64,000 nt of DNA from Scandinavium vulneris_A (GTDB lineage: Bacteria; Pseudomonadota; Gammaproteobacteria; Enterobacterales; Enterobacteriaceae): positions 248,001 to 312,000 of the forward strand of contig JBKGRZ010000002.1 of the NCBI GenBank assembly GCA_046518185.1. The letters run 5' to 3'. Numbering within the stretch: the first letter of the stretch is position 1; each line of letters begins with the position of its first letter. Under the pieces are notes generated by a model, which saw only the letters and a list, made by a program, of their open reading frames with translations, did no database searches and was not told the origin of the DNA. This document shows positions 43,806-53,015 of this stretch, one piece after another. Position numbers and translations under genes: made by a program.

Positions 43806-45815
43806 ATGAAACAAAAAACATTTAACGTGATTGAAAATCATTCTGGAAATATCGTGGCTATTAGCCATCCGGATGATTCTTTCGCCATGAACTGGATTGA
43901 TGATTCACCCGCCATTAATTTACATCCGTCTCAGAAACAATGGGGGAAAATAACCGCACCAGACGGCATTGTGCATCAGGTAAAACGAGAACTCACCGCT
44001 GACGGTTTTTTTCTCGAGCACTATACCTTTCGCAATATCAGCCCTTGGGATATTTATGTTCAGCAGGGGGATATCGGCCTTTCTTTACCGCTTGGCGATC
44101 GTTATGACGATGCCCAAACCTGTGCAAAACAGCGTTGCCATGTGCATCTGTGGTGTGCAGAAGAAGCCACGTGGTTGATGGCTTTACGCATGGGCGGCAC
44201 AGCCCCCCACCTCGGCATGGTGCTCGAAGAGGGTAGCATCGGCAATTACAGCCAGCATCGTGAAGCCCCCGTCGCCGGAGTCGAGACGCCAAAAGGCATC
44301 AATTTCAGTGATTATCGCGGTGTCTTTGTCCTGCACCCTTCTCCCTGTGTGCTGCTCCCGGGCGAGGAAATAAAGCTGACTTTTCGCTGGTTCTGGCACC
44401 GGGGAAAAGAGGACTTCCTGACCACTGCGGCCCGTTTTATTCCTGTGGTCAAAGCCCCGTGGTATGTGCTGTTTCCAGGGGAGAACATCTGCTTTAGCGT
44501 GGCGTGTGATACCGACAGTACCGACCTCGCCATCACCTGTGGTCAACGCCGTGTCGCAGTGCAACGCTTCGAAAAAACGCCTGACGGTTATCGCGCGCAC
44601 ATTGCTGATGTTCCCGACAAAGGCGAAGGGGAATATCTCTACCGTATTTGCTGGAAAGGTAAATCCACCCTGGCACGTTTTCTGGTTCAACCCGAAGCGA
44701 GCCAACTACAGCAACGTCGCTGCGAATTTATCACTGAACGCCAGCAATGCCTTACTCCGGGCGCCCGCACCGAAGGGGCGTTTCTGATTTACGACAATGA
44801 GGCCAACCGGCTTTTTTACAGTCATGAGCACGACCATAACGCCGGGCGAGAACGCGTCGCAATGGGACTGCTGCTGGTCCAGTATTTACGGCATTGCCCT
44901 GACCGCTCCCCGGAGAACTATCAGCAACTGTGCGCCAGCGTGGAACGCTATGTCACGTTCATTAAACGTGAACTGGTTGAAAGCGATACCGGACGCGTCC
45001 ACAACGATGTGGGGTATAACGACGACATTTTTCGGCTTTATAACTATCCCTGGTTCGCAGAGTTTTTTATTGAACTGTATCTGTGGAAAGGCGATGACCA
45101 AAATCTGCTGTTGGCCTTGCGTATCATGGAAGATTTTTATCACCGTGGTGGTGACAAATTCTATGCCATTGGCATGCCGATGGCTTCCCTGTATCGCTTG
45201 CTGCTTAAAGCGGGTTTTGCCGATCGGGCACAGGCTATTCGCACCCGTTTTCTCCAACACGCTCAACGGCTGGTTCAAAACGGCACGCACTACCCCGCGC
45301 ACGAAGTCACATTCGAGCAAAGCATTGTCGCGCCCGCGGCGTGGATCTTGCTCCAGGCCTATGCCATCAGCCACGATCCGCTGTACCTCACGCACGGGCT
45401 GCACCATGTAAAACTCCTCGAACTGTTTCAACACTCGGCTCCAGATTACCGCCTGTACGCCAATTCAAATCGCCACTGGGACGGTTTTTGGTTTGGCAAG
45501 CGCCGCCTGTATGGCGACACCTTCCCGCATTACTGGAGTGCGTTAAACGCCGACGTCTATCACCTGCTTGATGTTTTGGGTGAACCCGGCTTCGCCGAAA
45601 AAGCGCAGGCCTCCTATCGCGCGGTGCTGAGTCTGTATTCAGCCGATGGCTCAGCAAGCTGCGCTTATCTCTTTCCCTTCTCCGTCAACGGGATACCCGC
45701 TGATTTCGCCGATCCCTATGCCAACGATCAGGATTGGGGGCTGTGGTTCTTTTTACGCGCCTGCTCTGGGCACACGCCGCATCCCTGCTTTTTCACAATC
45801 GATTCATTGAGGTGA
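43806..45815 (+). CDS. Unrecognised 669-residue protein, possible (alpha/alpha)-barrel carbohydrate-active enzyme
   Basis: No family recognised with certainty. No signal peptide: cytoplasmic. The N-terminal ~300 residues look beta-rich (many Phe/Tyr/Trp; WDIYVQQGDIGLSLPLGDRYDD; HVHLWCAEEATWLMALRMGG). The C-terminal ~350 residues are helical with aromatic-rich loops (NDVGYNDDIFRLYNYPWFAEFFIELYLW; HWDGFWFGKRRLYGDTFPHYWSAL), as in six-hairpin glycosidases and uronate-processing enzymes. A catalytic pair cannot be named. It lies between the LacZ-type gene (61 bp) and the permease (4 bp), so it should act in the same intracellular sugar pathway (inference): perhaps removing a second sugar or an unsaturated uronate from a galactoside. 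Confidence 0.75.
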   Translation: MKQKTFNVIENHSGNIVAISHPDDSFAMNWIDDSPAINLHPSQKQWGKITAPDGIVHQVKRELTADGFFLEHYTFRNISPWDIYVQQGDIGLSLPLGDRYDDAQTCAKQRCHVHLWCAEEATWLMALRMGGTAPHLGMVLEEGSIGNYSQHREAPVAGVETPKGINFSDYRGVFVLHPSPCVLLPGEEIKLTFRWFWHRGKEDFLTTAARFIPVVKAPWYVLFPGENICFSVACDTDSTDLAITCGQRRVAVQRFEKTPDGYRAHIADVPDKGEGEYLYRICWKGKSTLARFLVQPEASQLQQRRCEFITERQQCLTPGARTEGAFLIYDNEANRLFYSHEHDHNAGRERVAMGLLLVQYLRHCPDRSPENYQQLCASVERYVTFIKRELVESDTGRVHNDVGYNDDIFRLYNYPWFAEFFIELYLWKGDDQNLLLALRIMEDFYHRGGDKFYAIGMPMASLYRLLLKAGFADRAQAIRTRFLQHAQRLVQNGTHYPAHEVTFEQSIVAPAAWILLQAYAISHDPLYLTHGLHHVKLLELFQHSAPDYRLYANSNRHWDGFWFGKRRLYGDTFPHYWSALNADVYHLLDVLGEPGFAEKAQASYRAVLSLYSADGSASCAYLFPFSVNGIPADFADPYANDQDWGLWFFLRACSGHTPHPCFFTIDSLR

Positions 45816-45818
45816 AAC

Positions 45819-47270
45819 ATGCTATTTCCAAAGCTTGCCAACAACACGCCGCTTACCCTCCTTCCGGACGGTAAGTTGACGTTCAGGGAAAAATTCTCCT
45901 ACGGGCTGGGGGATTTTGCCTGCCAGCTGCTTATTGGTCCGGCGGGTGGATTACTGATTTATTACTATACGGAATACGTTGGCATTGATATCTCAAGCAT
46001 TGGGATAATCCTTCTGCTGTCACGCCTGCTGGATGGCGTGAGTGACATTATCGTGGGGACCTTGGTTGATAGGACTCGTTCCCCTTATGGACGCCAGCGA
46101 GTCTGGCTCCTGCGAACGGCAATCCCGTTTATGATAGCGCTGATCCTGCTCTACTCGGTGCCGCTCGACTGGGAATACAGCTGGAAACTGGTGTATGTCT
46201 TTATCAGCTACAACATCGCCATCACTGTTATTTATACCTGTACCAACCTGCCTTACGGATCGCTTGCCGCCTCAATAACCCAGGACTATGGCGAACGCGC
46301 CAAACTGTCTATTTACCGTATGCTGCTGGCCGCAGCGGGCGGGTCTTTTGCCGGAGCAGCCACGCTGTATATCGTGGAGTTTCTGCAAAATACCTTTTTC
46401 GACGGGCAACGCACCCCGCTGGCGTGGGTGATAACCATGACGCTGTACGGCGCAGCGGCCGTTGTCCTGATTTATTTTGTGGTGGCGAATACCCGGGAAC
46501 GCACCAATTGCCGTAGCGGTGAAGACAGCGAGGCTATTCCTGACAAAAAAGATATTGTCATTGGCATCTCTGAACTGTTCAAAAACCGCTACTGGATCTT
46601 TTTGACGGTGGGATGTCTGGCACTCTGGGCGGCGGAAGCGGCAGCCGGGGCGGCGGGAACCTACTATTCCCAGTATTTTCTGAGCGATCCGAAAATCATC
46701 GGGGTCTACGGTTTGTACGGCACTGTCGTGCGTCTGTTACTGCTGTTTTTTGTCGCGCCGATAATCATGGTGCGCTGGGGGAAACGCAATGCGGTCCTGT
46801 TTGGGATTATGTTTGTGCTGCTCAGTTACGTGTTGCGATTCCTGTTCCCTTATAGCCATGAAATGAACCTGCTTCTCACATTGGTAAACGGCGTGGGACA
46901 AGCCTTTACCTGGACGGGGATGTTCGCCATGATCCCGGATACCGTGGAGTACGGTGAATTTCGCTTCCACGTCCGTCGGGAAGGCCTGCTGTTTGCGGGA
47001 GCCACCTTCTCGATGAAAGTGGCCTCTGGGGTCGGTCCTGCATTGACGACTTTCTTTGTTAGCTCAGCCGGGTATGTCAGCGGCGCAGAGATACAAAATG
47101 CACAAACCATGACGGCCATTCTTTATGCCACCACGCTAATCCCCGCGCTACTGTATTTAATCTGTATCGGCTCGCTGCTGGCATATCGGCTGGATAAAGA
47201 GTACCCGCAAATTCTTGAAGCACTGGCCATTCGCTATGCTGAAAAGGAGGCGCTGCCGCAAGGGAACTAA
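45819..47270 (+). CDS. GPH-family (MelB-like) glycoside:cation symporter
   Basis: 483 residues, 12 hydrophobic segments. GPH hallmarks: FREKFSYGLGDFACQLL at the N-terminus, the DGVSDIIVGTLVDRTRSPYGRQRVW loop, and the IPDTVEYGEFR motif around residue 375. Members import melibiose, glucuronides, xylosides and similar glycosides with Na+ or H+. It starts 3 bp after the preceding stop, so is coupled to it. It is the presumed importer for the LacZ-type island. Confidence 0.93.
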   Translation: MLFPKLANNTPLTLLPDGKLTFREKFSYGLGDFACQLLIGPAGGLLIYYYTEYVGIDISSIGIILLLSRLLDGVSDIIVGTLVDRTRSPYGRQRVWLLRTAIPFMIALILLYSVPLDWEYSWKLVYVFISYNIAITVIYTCTNLPYGSLAASITQDYGERAKLSIYRMLLAAAGGSFAGAATLYIVEFLQNTFFDGQRTPLAWVITMTLYGAAAVVLIYFVVANTRERTNCRSGEDSEAIPDKKDIVIGISELFKNRYWIFLTVGCLALWAAEAAAGAAGTYYSQYFLSDPKIIGVYGLYGTVVRLLLLFFVAPIIMVRWGKRNAVLFGIMFVLLSYVLRFLFPYSHEMNLLLTLVNGVGQAFTWTGMFAMIPDTVEYGEFRFHVRREGLLFAGATFSMKVASGVGPALTTFFVSSAGYVSGAEIQNAQTMTAILYATTLIPALLYLICIGSLLAYRLDKEYPQILEALAIRYAEKEALPQGN

Positions 47271-47276
47271 CGTTCT

Positions 47277-47300
47277 GCCCGGTAGTGAAGTCTACCGGGC
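47277..47300. terminator. Hairpin between GPH permease and yggC
   Basis: Stem GCCCGGTAG / CTACCGGGC with loop TGAAGT between convergent genes; no long T-run, so terminator activity is uncertain. It may be REP-related. Confidence 0.5.
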
Positions 47301-47308
47301 ACAAACCT

Positions 47309-48016
47309 TCAGAATCGATAATCCCCGTTTTCCGTCATCGTCAACGTCAGGTCGGCAGCCACGCTTGAGGTGAGAACGCGCTCAACGTTTGGCCCATCGG
47401 TACGCTGATAAAAGGCTTCTGCCTCTTGCTCGCTCAGCCCCCCGGCCTGCTTACGCGCCACCAGACGCTGGCGCAGCGCGGCGGCAGGGGCGGTGATGAA
47501 AATCGAGAAATCACAATATTCACGCAGTTCACACCAGGCCGGATCGTTCAGTAAAAGCCAGTTGCCTTCGACCACCACCAGCGGGGCGGTCACCTGCAAC
47601 GCATCCTCCTGAGGATCGTGCTTTTGCCTGTCATAGTGCGGCCAGGTCCCCTGCCCGGCACGGATTCGTCGCAGATTTTGTGCCAACTTAGGCACATCGA
47701 AGGTTTCCGGTGCGCCTTTATAAGGACGTAAACCCTGGGCATCCAGCCAGTCGTTATAGTGGTGAAAACCGTCCATCGGCAACGTTTGCAGCGCCGGGAG
47801 GTGAGGATCCTGTGCGGCGAGCCACGACCAAAAAGTCGTCAGTGTCGATTTCCCGGTGCCCGGCGGAGCGCTGAGAAAAACGATCGTGCGTTGGTGAGGT
47901 GCAGCGGCATGCAGTGCCGCCAGACGTTGCAGCAGCGGCTTATGCACAGTCGCAACGTCCTGTTCGCTAAAATGGGCCGCTACGTCCAGCCCATTAATGG
48001 TCAGCATTATCTTCAC
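47309..48016 (-). CDS. yggC: YggC, P-loop kinase-like protein (uridine kinase / PanK-type fold)
   Basis: 235 residues. Walker A is SAPPGTGKSTL near residue 50; then DGFHHYNDWL, YDRQKHDPQEDA and VVEGNWLLL, all typical of the phosphoribulokinase/uridine kinase/fructose-transport-type nucleoside triphosphate hydrolase group. Phosphorylation of a sugar is likely but substrate unknown. The start overlaps the yggD stop by 4 nt; last gene of the cmt-ygg operon. Confidence 0.9.
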   Translation of the reverse strand: MKIMLTINGLDVAAHFSEQDVATVHKPLLQRLAALHAAAPHQRTIVFLSAPPGTGKSTLTTFWSWLAAQDPHLPALQTLPMDGFHHYNDWLDAQGLRPYKGAPETFDVPKLAQNLRRIRAGQGTWPHYDRQKHDPQEDALQVTAPLVVVEGNWLLLNDPAWCELREYCDFSIFITAPAAALRQRLVARKQAGGLSEQEAEAFYQRTDGPNVERVLTSSVAADLTLTMTENGDYRF

Positions 48017-48522
48017 GGCGTTAATTCCTTGAGTATTGCCGTTACCGCCAGCGCTAACGCCGTTTTGCTCATCCCGATAAAACGGCTTTCTGAGTACAGG
48101 CCAAAATCGGCAAACTTCATACTCTTCAGGGCGTTATATAGCGTCGCGTTATCGGTTATCGCATTGACGTTACAGATAAAATCCCAGGTCAGCTCATCCG
48201 CAAACCCTGGAACGTTATCTTGCCCGCTCAGAAACTGATGGAACTGGGAAAAATGGGTGATATCGGCGTACAGCCATTTATCCATTTTCCCCAGCGCATA
48301 GATCAGGCGGAGCGCCACGTCGAGGTCGTCAAGCGGCCCGCTTTGCGCCAGCAACGGCTTCACTGCATATTCCACAATCTCTTCATCGTTGTTGACGAAT
48401 AACGACGGCAGAAAACGCTTAATAGCCTGCAGCAACAGCGTATTCGCCGCAGCCATAAAGGCAGGCAAAGTCTCCTGAGCGTTTAGCAGCTCAAGAACGT
48501 CGTCTTCGGTCGGTGCGGTCAT
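48013..48522 (-). CDS. yggD: YggD, MtlR-family regulator
   Basis: 169-residue helical protein of the MtlR (mannitol repressor) family; ETLPAFMAAANTLLLQAIKRFLPSLFVNND and the GPLDDLDVALRLIYALG segment are family-like. MtlR has no classical DNA-binding motif and is thought to act through protein contacts. Placed in an operon with a mannitol-type PTS, like mtlR in mtlADR. 18 bp after yggF, overlapping yggC by 4 nt. Confidence 0.9.
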   Translation of the reverse strand: MTAPTEDDVLELLNAQETLPAFMAAANTLLLQAIKRFLPSLFVNNDEEIVEYAVKPLLAQSGPLDDLDVALRLIYALGKMDKWLYADITHFSQFHQFLSGQDNVPGFADELTWDFICNVNAITDNATLYNALKSMKFADFGLYSESRFIGMSKTALALAVTAILKELTP

Positions 48523-48540
48523 TCGTCTCTCGATAAATCA

Positions 48541-49509
48541 TCAGGAATGCAGGGAGTTTATAATATTACACGTCCGGTCTATACCGTTGATCAGCATTGT
48601 TTGCGTGCGCACACCGTCATCCCTTCTGCTAATGCCGTGGAGCAAATCCCCACCGGTCACGCCCGTCGCGCTGAATAAAACATCCTGACTACGTACCAGC
48701 TCATCAAGCCGGTACAGACGATTCACCGCCACGCCCATTTGCGCGCAGCGGCGGCGTTCATCGGTAGCGATGCGTCGATGTTCATCACACTCCCCTTTCG
48801 CCTGGCAGTAGTCGATCAGTTCGGCCTGCATATCGCCCGCCATCGCCCTTACCGCGCAGGCGGAGAGCACGCCTTCCGGCGCACCGCCGACGGTAAACAT
48901 CAGGTCGTAGACGTTATCCGGCTGACAGGTGAGAACGCTGGCGGCCACGTCGCCATCCGGCAGGGAAAATACTTTCACACCCAGACCCGCCGCTTCCTGA
49001 ATCGCGGCCTGGGAACGGGGTTTATCCAGCGTGACCATCCTGAGCTCACTGAGCGGTTTGCCCAACGCACGCGCCACGTTGCGCAAATTATCGCTAAGCG
49101 ATAACGCCAGGTCGATCGCCCCGCGCGCTTTGCGGTTCACCACCAGCTTCTTCATATACATATCTGGCGCGTGCAACAGGCTGCCGTGGGGCGCAAACGC
49201 CATCACCGCCAGGGCATTGCTCTGCCCCATAGCCACCATGCGGGTGCCTTCAATAGGATCGACGGCAATATCCACGCCCGGCCCGCTCCCGGTGCCGACG
49301 TCCTCCCCGATATACAGCATCGGGGCGTTGTCGATTTCCCCCTCGCCAATCACAATGCGACCTTGCATCGGAATATCATTCAGCGCCTGACGCATGGCGA
49401 CCACCGCGAGGTCGTCAATTGCGTTCTTGTCTCCGCAGCCGGTTTGCGGCCAGGCCGCAAGCGCCGCACGCTCCGTGGTACGAATCAGCGACCACGCCAG
49501 TGAATTCAT
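48541..49509 (-). CDS. yggF: YggF, class II fructose-1,6-bisphosphatase (GlpX family)
   Basis: 322 residues. GlpX-type motifs: IGEGEIDNAPMLYIGE (metal-binding Glu/Asp), DIAVDPIEGTRMVA (catalytic DPIEG), and GGAPEGVLSACAVR. E. coli YggF has FBPase activity. Within this operon it may act on a bisphosphate derived from the imported sugar. Overlaps yggP by 4 nt. Confidence 0.93.
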   Translation of the reverse strand: MNSLAWSLIRTTERAALAAWPQTGCGDKNAIDDLAVVAMRQALNDIPMQGRIVIGEGEIDNAPMLYIGEDVGTGSGPGVDIAVDPIEGTRMVAMGQSNALAVMAFAPHGSLLHAPDMYMKKLVVNRKARGAIDLALSLSDNLRNVARALGKPLSELRMVTLDKPRSQAAIQEAAGLGVKVFSLPDGDVAASVLTCQPDNVYDLMFTVGGAPEGVLSACAVRAMAGDMQAELIDYCQAKGECDEHRRIATDERRRCAQMGVAVNRLYRLDELVRSQDVLFSATGVTGGDLLHGISRRDDGVRTQTMLINGIDRTCNIINSLHS

Positions 49510-50783
49510 GACCCAGCCTCCCCGGTATCAACCCCGAACTGTGCCAACAAATACCGCTCGGCCTGTTCGTTCCAGATGCCATGCGTCGGGGCCACCAACC
49601 GCGCCAACTCGCGGAACAGCGGGTCGGTTTTACCCTTTTCGGCAAAATCAGCAATTGCCGTCAGCGGCAGGGTCACGCCGTTATAGATGAGCTTTTTGCC
49701 GCCGGGGATGTCAGGCAAATTGAGTACCGTATCAGGCACCGCATCCAGCCCGCCGATGTGCGTGACCATAAAGGAAGGCTGCAATTGCCCGGCCGCACTC
49801 AGCGCTATCGCCTCTTTCATGTCGTCGGTTGAGCCGCCAGAGGTCCCGACCACGTGGGTGCGATTGTAATGCACGTTGTAAAAGTTAAACGGCACGCTGA
49901 AGTTTTTATCCGTTGGCCCGGCGAAGAAGTTCAGGCAGCCATCTTCCGCCAGCAGGCCGTCAGCCAGTTCAACCACCGCAGGAACGGCGGCATAGACGAA
50001 CACATCGTCGAACCCTTCTCCATTGGTCAAGGCGCGTAATGTTTCCTGCGGGTCGGCCATTTCGCGGCTGTTGGCATAAATCAGTTCGATGCCTTTGCTG
50101 GCCGCCAGCGCCGCCGGCAGCAGTTTTTCGGCCTGCGCCAGACGCATCTCATCAATATCCACCACCACAATACGCGACGGCGTAATGTCCCCATTAATGG
50201 CGTAGTCGATTGCGCCGATACCCATCGGCCCGGCGCAGGCCAGCAGCGCCAGATTACCGCCCGGTTTGATCCCCATCTGGTGTTCATACACATACTGCGT
50301 CGTATGATAATTCGCTTTATACGCCCCAATAATGCAGCACATCGGTTCGGCCAGCGAGGCTGCCGCAAAATACGATCCGTGGTACGGCAGGACGCAACCC
50401 AGATTAATCGCCTGTTCGGGAATAATCATATACGTGGCGTTGCCGCCGAAATATTCATAGCTGTAACCAGCAGAATAACCACTCGCGAGCCCCATTGCCG
50501 GTTGCAGAACAAAGCGCTGGCCGGTCTTATATTTATCGCCCAGACTTTTCCCTACCTCGACAATAACGCCAGCACATTCGTGCCCGGTAATCACCGGATG
50601 ATGCGCTAAATCATCAGGAACCCGTTTATGTTCACTGCCTAACAGGGCGGCTTTCCAGGTAGATAAACAGACGCTATCGGAAATAACGCTGACCAGCAAT
50701 TCGTTGTCATTAATTTCTGGTAATTCAAACTCACGAATGCGGACATCCCGCGGCCCATAAATGGCCGCTACTTTGGTTTTCAT
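49506..50783 (-). CDS. yggP: YggP, zinc-type alcohol dehydrogenase-like sugar-phosphate dehydrogenase
   Basis: 425-residue MDR-superfamily enzyme. Zinc-site region VITGHECAGVIVEVGKSLGDKY (GHE motif), then a long insert, and a Rossmann segment ALLACAGPMGIGAIDYA followed by VVVDIDEMRLAQAE. Resembles L-sorbose-1-phosphate reductases. In context it probably oxidises the hexitol phosphate delivered by CmtAB (inference). 41 bp after cmtA. Confidence 0.88.
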   Translation of the reverse strand: MKTKVAAIYGPRDVRIREFELPEINDNELLVSVISDSVCLSTWKAALLGSEHKRVPDDLAHHPVITGHECAGVIVEVGKSLGDKYKTGQRFVLQPAMGLASGYSAGYSYEYFGGNATYMIIPEQAINLGCVLPYHGSYFAAASLAEPMCCIIGAYKANYHTTQYVYEHQMGIKPGGNLALLACAGPMGIGAIDYAINGDITPSRIVVVDIDEMRLAQAEKLLPAALAASKGIELIYANSREMADPQETLRALTNGEGFDDVFVYAAVPAVVELADGLLAEDGCLNFFAGPTDKNFSVPFNFYNVHYNRTHVVGTSGGSTDDMKEAIALSAAGQLQPSFMVTHIGGLDAVPDTVLNLPDIPGGKKLIYNGVTLPLTAIADFAEKGKTDPLFRELARLVAPTHGIWNEQAERYLLAQFGVDTGEAGS

Positions 50784-50824
50784 GTTTAACCTCGACTAAT
50801 AACTCTTGATAAATAAATCAGATG

Positions 50825-52201
50825 TCAGGCACTAAGTTGTTTAAATAAAGTATCGAGCTGTGGATCACCAATATAGTTATTAATTAACACCAGCGGTTTA
50901 TGGCTGACGCGTTTCACGCGCCCTTCCAGACTGGCATGGGTGACAATAATATCGGCGTCATTCGGCACATTTTCGATGGCGTAATGTTTAACTTCAATAC
51001 TGAGCCCCTGTTTTTCAAGACGCCTACGAAACGTGGTGGCTCCCATCGCGCTGGACCCCATTCCGGCGTCACACACAAAGGCGATGCGCTGTACTTTTGC
51101 ATACGAAAGGCTGCCTTCTTGCTTCATCGCTTTTACACTTTTAGCTGATTCAACGAACGTATCCTCTCCTTCCACCAGCGTACTTTTCTCCATTTTGAGG
51201 ATAACCGACGTCACCGCAAACGAGACGATGGCCCCTACGCTCACCCCGGCCAGGGTCGCCATAAATGAGCCCTTCGGGGTTAAGGCCAGATAGGCGAAGA
51301 TAGACCCCGGGCTCGGACCGGCAACTAGCCCACCGCCGAGCAAATTGAAGGTATAAATGCCCGACATTCCGCCTGCAATCATCGCCAGCAGAGTCAGGGG
51401 CTTCATCAGCACGTACGGGAAATAAAGCTCATGGATCCCGCCGAGAAAGTGAATAATCATCGCCCCCGGGGCTGATTTCTTACTCATCCCTTTGCCAAAC
51501 ACTGCAAAACCCAACAGCAGCCCAAGACCTGGGCCCGGGTTAGAAGCGACCATAAAGAAAATCGATTTGCCGGTTTCGGATGCCTGCTGCATCCCGAGCG
51601 GATAATAAACGCCCTGGTCGATAGCGTTATTCAGAAACAGAATTTTCGCCGGTTCATTGATGAGGGATAGCAGCGGCAGGTAGCCGGTGTGGACCAGTGC
51701 CTCGATGCAGCCTTTCACGAAGGTGTTGGCAATCAGTACCGCCGGGCCGATGATTTCAAAACCCAACAGGCACAGCAGCATCCCGGCGATCCCGAGTGAG
51801 AAGTTATTGATAACCATCTCAAACCCGGCAGGGATGCGTTTTTCCAGCAGCCTGTCGATATACTTAATCACCAGGCCGCCGAGCGGGCCCATAATCATCG
51901 CCCCGATAAACATCGGAATATCCGCGCCGACAATCACCCCCAGGGTGCCGATACCGCCCATCACTGCACCGCGCTTGCCCCCGACCAGATGACCGCCGGT
52001 CGAGCCGATCATCACCGGCAGCAGATAGGTGATCATCGGCCCGACAATTTTGGCGAAATGCGCATTGGGCATCCACCCGGTTGGGATAAATAACGCGGTA
52101 ATAAATCCCCAGGCAATAAACGCACCGATATTGGGGATGACCATGGCCGTCAAGAAGCCGCCAAAAGCCTGGACTTTGGCACGAGCAGACTTATTTTCCA
52201 T
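50825..52201 (-). CDS. cmtA: CmtA, mannitol-type PTS enzyme IICB
   Basis: 458 residues, close to the 462 of E. coli CmtA. The IIC membrane domain (about 1-340) carries GGFLTAMVIPNIGAFIAWG and the IIGPxxE-type loop FLGGIHELYFPYVLMKP. The IIB domain (about 370-458) has the phosphorylated Cys in FVCDAGMGSSAMG. Imports and phosphorylates an unidentified hexitol-like sugar with CmtB as IIA. The domain order differs from MtlA only by lacking fused IIA. Confidence 0.94.
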   Translation of the reverse strand: MENKSARAKVQAFGGFLTAMVIPNIGAFIAWGFITALFIPTGWMPNAHFAKIVGPMITYLLPVMIGSTGGHLVGGKRGAVMGGIGTLGVIVGADIPMFIGAMIMGPLGGLVIKYIDRLLEKRIPAGFEMVINNFSLGIAGMLLCLLGFEIIGPAVLIANTFVKGCIEALVHTGYLPLLSLINEPAKILFLNNAIDQGVYYPLGMQQASETGKSIFFMVASNPGPGLGLLLGFAVFGKGMSKKSAPGAMIIHFLGGIHELYFPYVLMKPLTLLAMIAGGMSGIYTFNLLGGGLVAGPSPGSIFAYLALTPKGSFMATLAGVSVGAIVSFAVTSVILKMEKSTLVEGEDTFVESAKSVKAMKQEGSLSYAKVQRIAFVCDAGMGSSAMGATTFRRRLEKQGLSIEVKHYAIENVPNDADIIVTHASLEGRVKRVSHKPLVLINNYIGDPQLDTLFKQLSA

Positions 52202-52228
52202 AATGAAATCCTGAAAAGGAAAGCGTAA

Positions 52229-52672
52229 TTAGGCGCGGGCGAGAATTTCCGCGAGCTGTTTTTCTGATGCAGCGGCTAACAGTGACGCTATATTTTCCTC
52301 TTCACATAACAACTCACTTAATGCCTGGATGGCATCAATATGTGAAGTAGAGTCAGTGGCCGATAGGCCGATTAATAAGGATACAGGTTGATTACCTTCG
52401 TCAAATACCACTGGGCTTTTGAGTAAGGTAAGTGATAAGCCGGTTTTAAGGGCGCCACATTCCGGCCGGGCATGGGGCATAGCCACTCCCGGCGCTAAAA
52501 TATAATACGGGCCGTTGTTCAGAGTAGAGTCTTTTATTGCCTGAATGTATTTTTCATCGATGTAGCCGTTTTTTAATAATGGCTCCATAGAATAATCGAT
52601 GGCCTGCTGCCACGATCCTGCTAAATCTCTAACGGAAATCGATGATGCCGGAAAATAATCAATCAATCGCAT
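52229..52672 (-). CDS. cmtB: CmtB, mannitol-type PTS enzyme IIA
   Basis: 147 residues, PTS EIIA type 2. The phosphorylated His is in APGVAMPHARPE. It accepts phosphate from HPr and passes it to the Cys of CmtA IIB. First gene of cmtB-cmtA-yggP-yggF-yggD-yggC, 27 bp before cmtA. Confidence 0.95.
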   Translation of the reverse strand: MRLIDYFPASSISVRDLAGSWQQAIDYSMEPLLKNGYIDEKYIQAIKDSTLNNGPYYILAPGVAMPHARPECGALKTGLSLTLLKSPVVFDEGNQPVSLLIGLSATDSTSHIDAIQALSELLCEEENIASLLAAASEKQLAEILARA

Positions 52673-52958
52673 AACGAACCCTCATATTTTATTTTCGGGG
52701 TACCGTCAGGATAAAATAACGGTGTAAAAACAAAATACGCGCGGCGGGGGATGAAAGCAATCCGAGGGAAAAGGGAGTGAGTCGCAGGCAGGAATTAATA
52801 CGTTCACTTAAAATCAAACAGTTACAATGCAAAATATAAATAGCAAGCGAGTAAACGTGATGGTTACTGCAAATACAGTAAAAACATAAAATACAAAGTT
52901 GCAAAGCAGATCACATTTAATGGCTTGCCACAGAACAATTAAATTATTTTTGAATTAA
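52673..52958 (-). promoter_or_regulatory. cmtB operon promoter region
   Basis: About 290 bp without a gene between cmtB and the tktA terminator, very AT-rich. A CRP-like half-site is at 52907-52919 (AGATCACATTTAA on the plus strand; minus strand AAATGTGATCT), with a degenerate second half. Catabolite control of a PTS operon would fit. Promoter hexamers could not be assigned with confidence. Confidence 0.5.
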
Positions 52959-52984
52959 AAACGGGCCGCCAATGCGACCCGTTT
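52959..52984 (-). terminator. Terminator of tktA
   Basis: Stem AAACGGGCCGC / GCGACCCGTTT (one mismatch) with loop CAAT; the minus strand continues into TTTAATTC. Confidence 0.85.
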
Positions 52985-53015
52985 GAAGTTCTCCGTTAAC
53001 AATAACGGAGAAGGA

